Origin: an uncultured Asticcacaulis sp.
GTDB lineage: Bacteria > Pseudomonadota > Alphaproteobacteria > Caulobacterales > Caulobacteraceae
Length of the DNA stretch: 5,331 nucleotides
NCBI GenBank assembly: GCA_946480125.1
Contig: CAMLIY010000223.1
Span: 1-5,331, forward strand
Direction: 5' to 3'
Of the stretch, positions 5,325 through 5,331 are shown piece after piece. The notes under the pieces are model-generated. The model was not told the origin of the DNA. It ran no database searches and was given only the letters and a program-made list of their open reading frames with translations. The translations under genes and the position numbers were made by a program. Each line of letters begins with the position of its first letter. The first letter of the stretch is position 1.

Positions 5325-5331
5325 CCTGATC

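Noticed and set aside
1..5331. CRISPR array, tRNA, rRNA, insertion sequence or toxin-antitoxin pair
   Set aside because: I looked on both strands and saw no regularly spaced repeats, cloverleaf, transposase motif, paired terminal repeats or small toxin-like gene pair.

Overview
The window looks like chromosomal DNA of an alphaproteobacterium, most likely family Caulobacteraceae. The overall base composition is moderately GC-rich by eye, which fits Asticcacaulis or a relative better than the very GC-rich Caulobacter. Three things support this: the start of the aminopeptidase N, the small conserved-looking gene upstream of it, and the receiver protein with a GPDRR tail all resemble proteins I associate with that group. 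Intergenic regions also carry TTAA-type sites reminiscent of the cell-cycle regulator CtrA. The genus is an inference.

Layout, left to right. (1) 1-763, minus strand: the N-terminal 254 codons of phosphoenolpyruvate carboxylase (ppc), running off the left edge. (2) 764-1171: a 408-base AT-rich divergent region with no convincing gene. (3) 1172-1735, plus: a 187-residue protein of unknown function with a phage-like 'ARLIAAAP' segment near its C-terminus. (4) 1736-1942: a gap holding a weak terminator candidate, a 9-base direct repeat and, just before the next gene, a long imperfect hairpin. (5) 1943-4591, plus: a complete 882-residue M1 aminopeptidase N (pepN) whose active-site residues fall at the same residue numbers as in E. 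coli PepN. (6) 4592-4678: a short gap with a CtrA-like site, a possible -10 and a small hairpin. (7) 4679-5248, plus: a stand-alone CheY-like receiver protein starting at TTG, with a basic, arginine-rich tail. (8) 5249-5331: a promoter-like sequence and another CtrA-like site, probably serving a gene beyond the right edge.

The genes do not form an obvious pathway. ppc supplies oxaloacetate to the TCA cycle, pepN finishes cytoplasmic peptide breakdown to amino acids, and the receiver is a signalling protein whose partner kinase is not in the window. The three plus-strand genes lie in series but are separated by 207 and 87 bases, each gap with its own candidate signals, so separate promoters are as likely as one operon. 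I see no mobile element, CRISPR array, tRNA or rRNA, and no clear new multi-gene system. The most unusual items are the hairpin leader of pepN, with an out-of-frame ATG in its loop, and the CtrA-like sites around the receiver gene.
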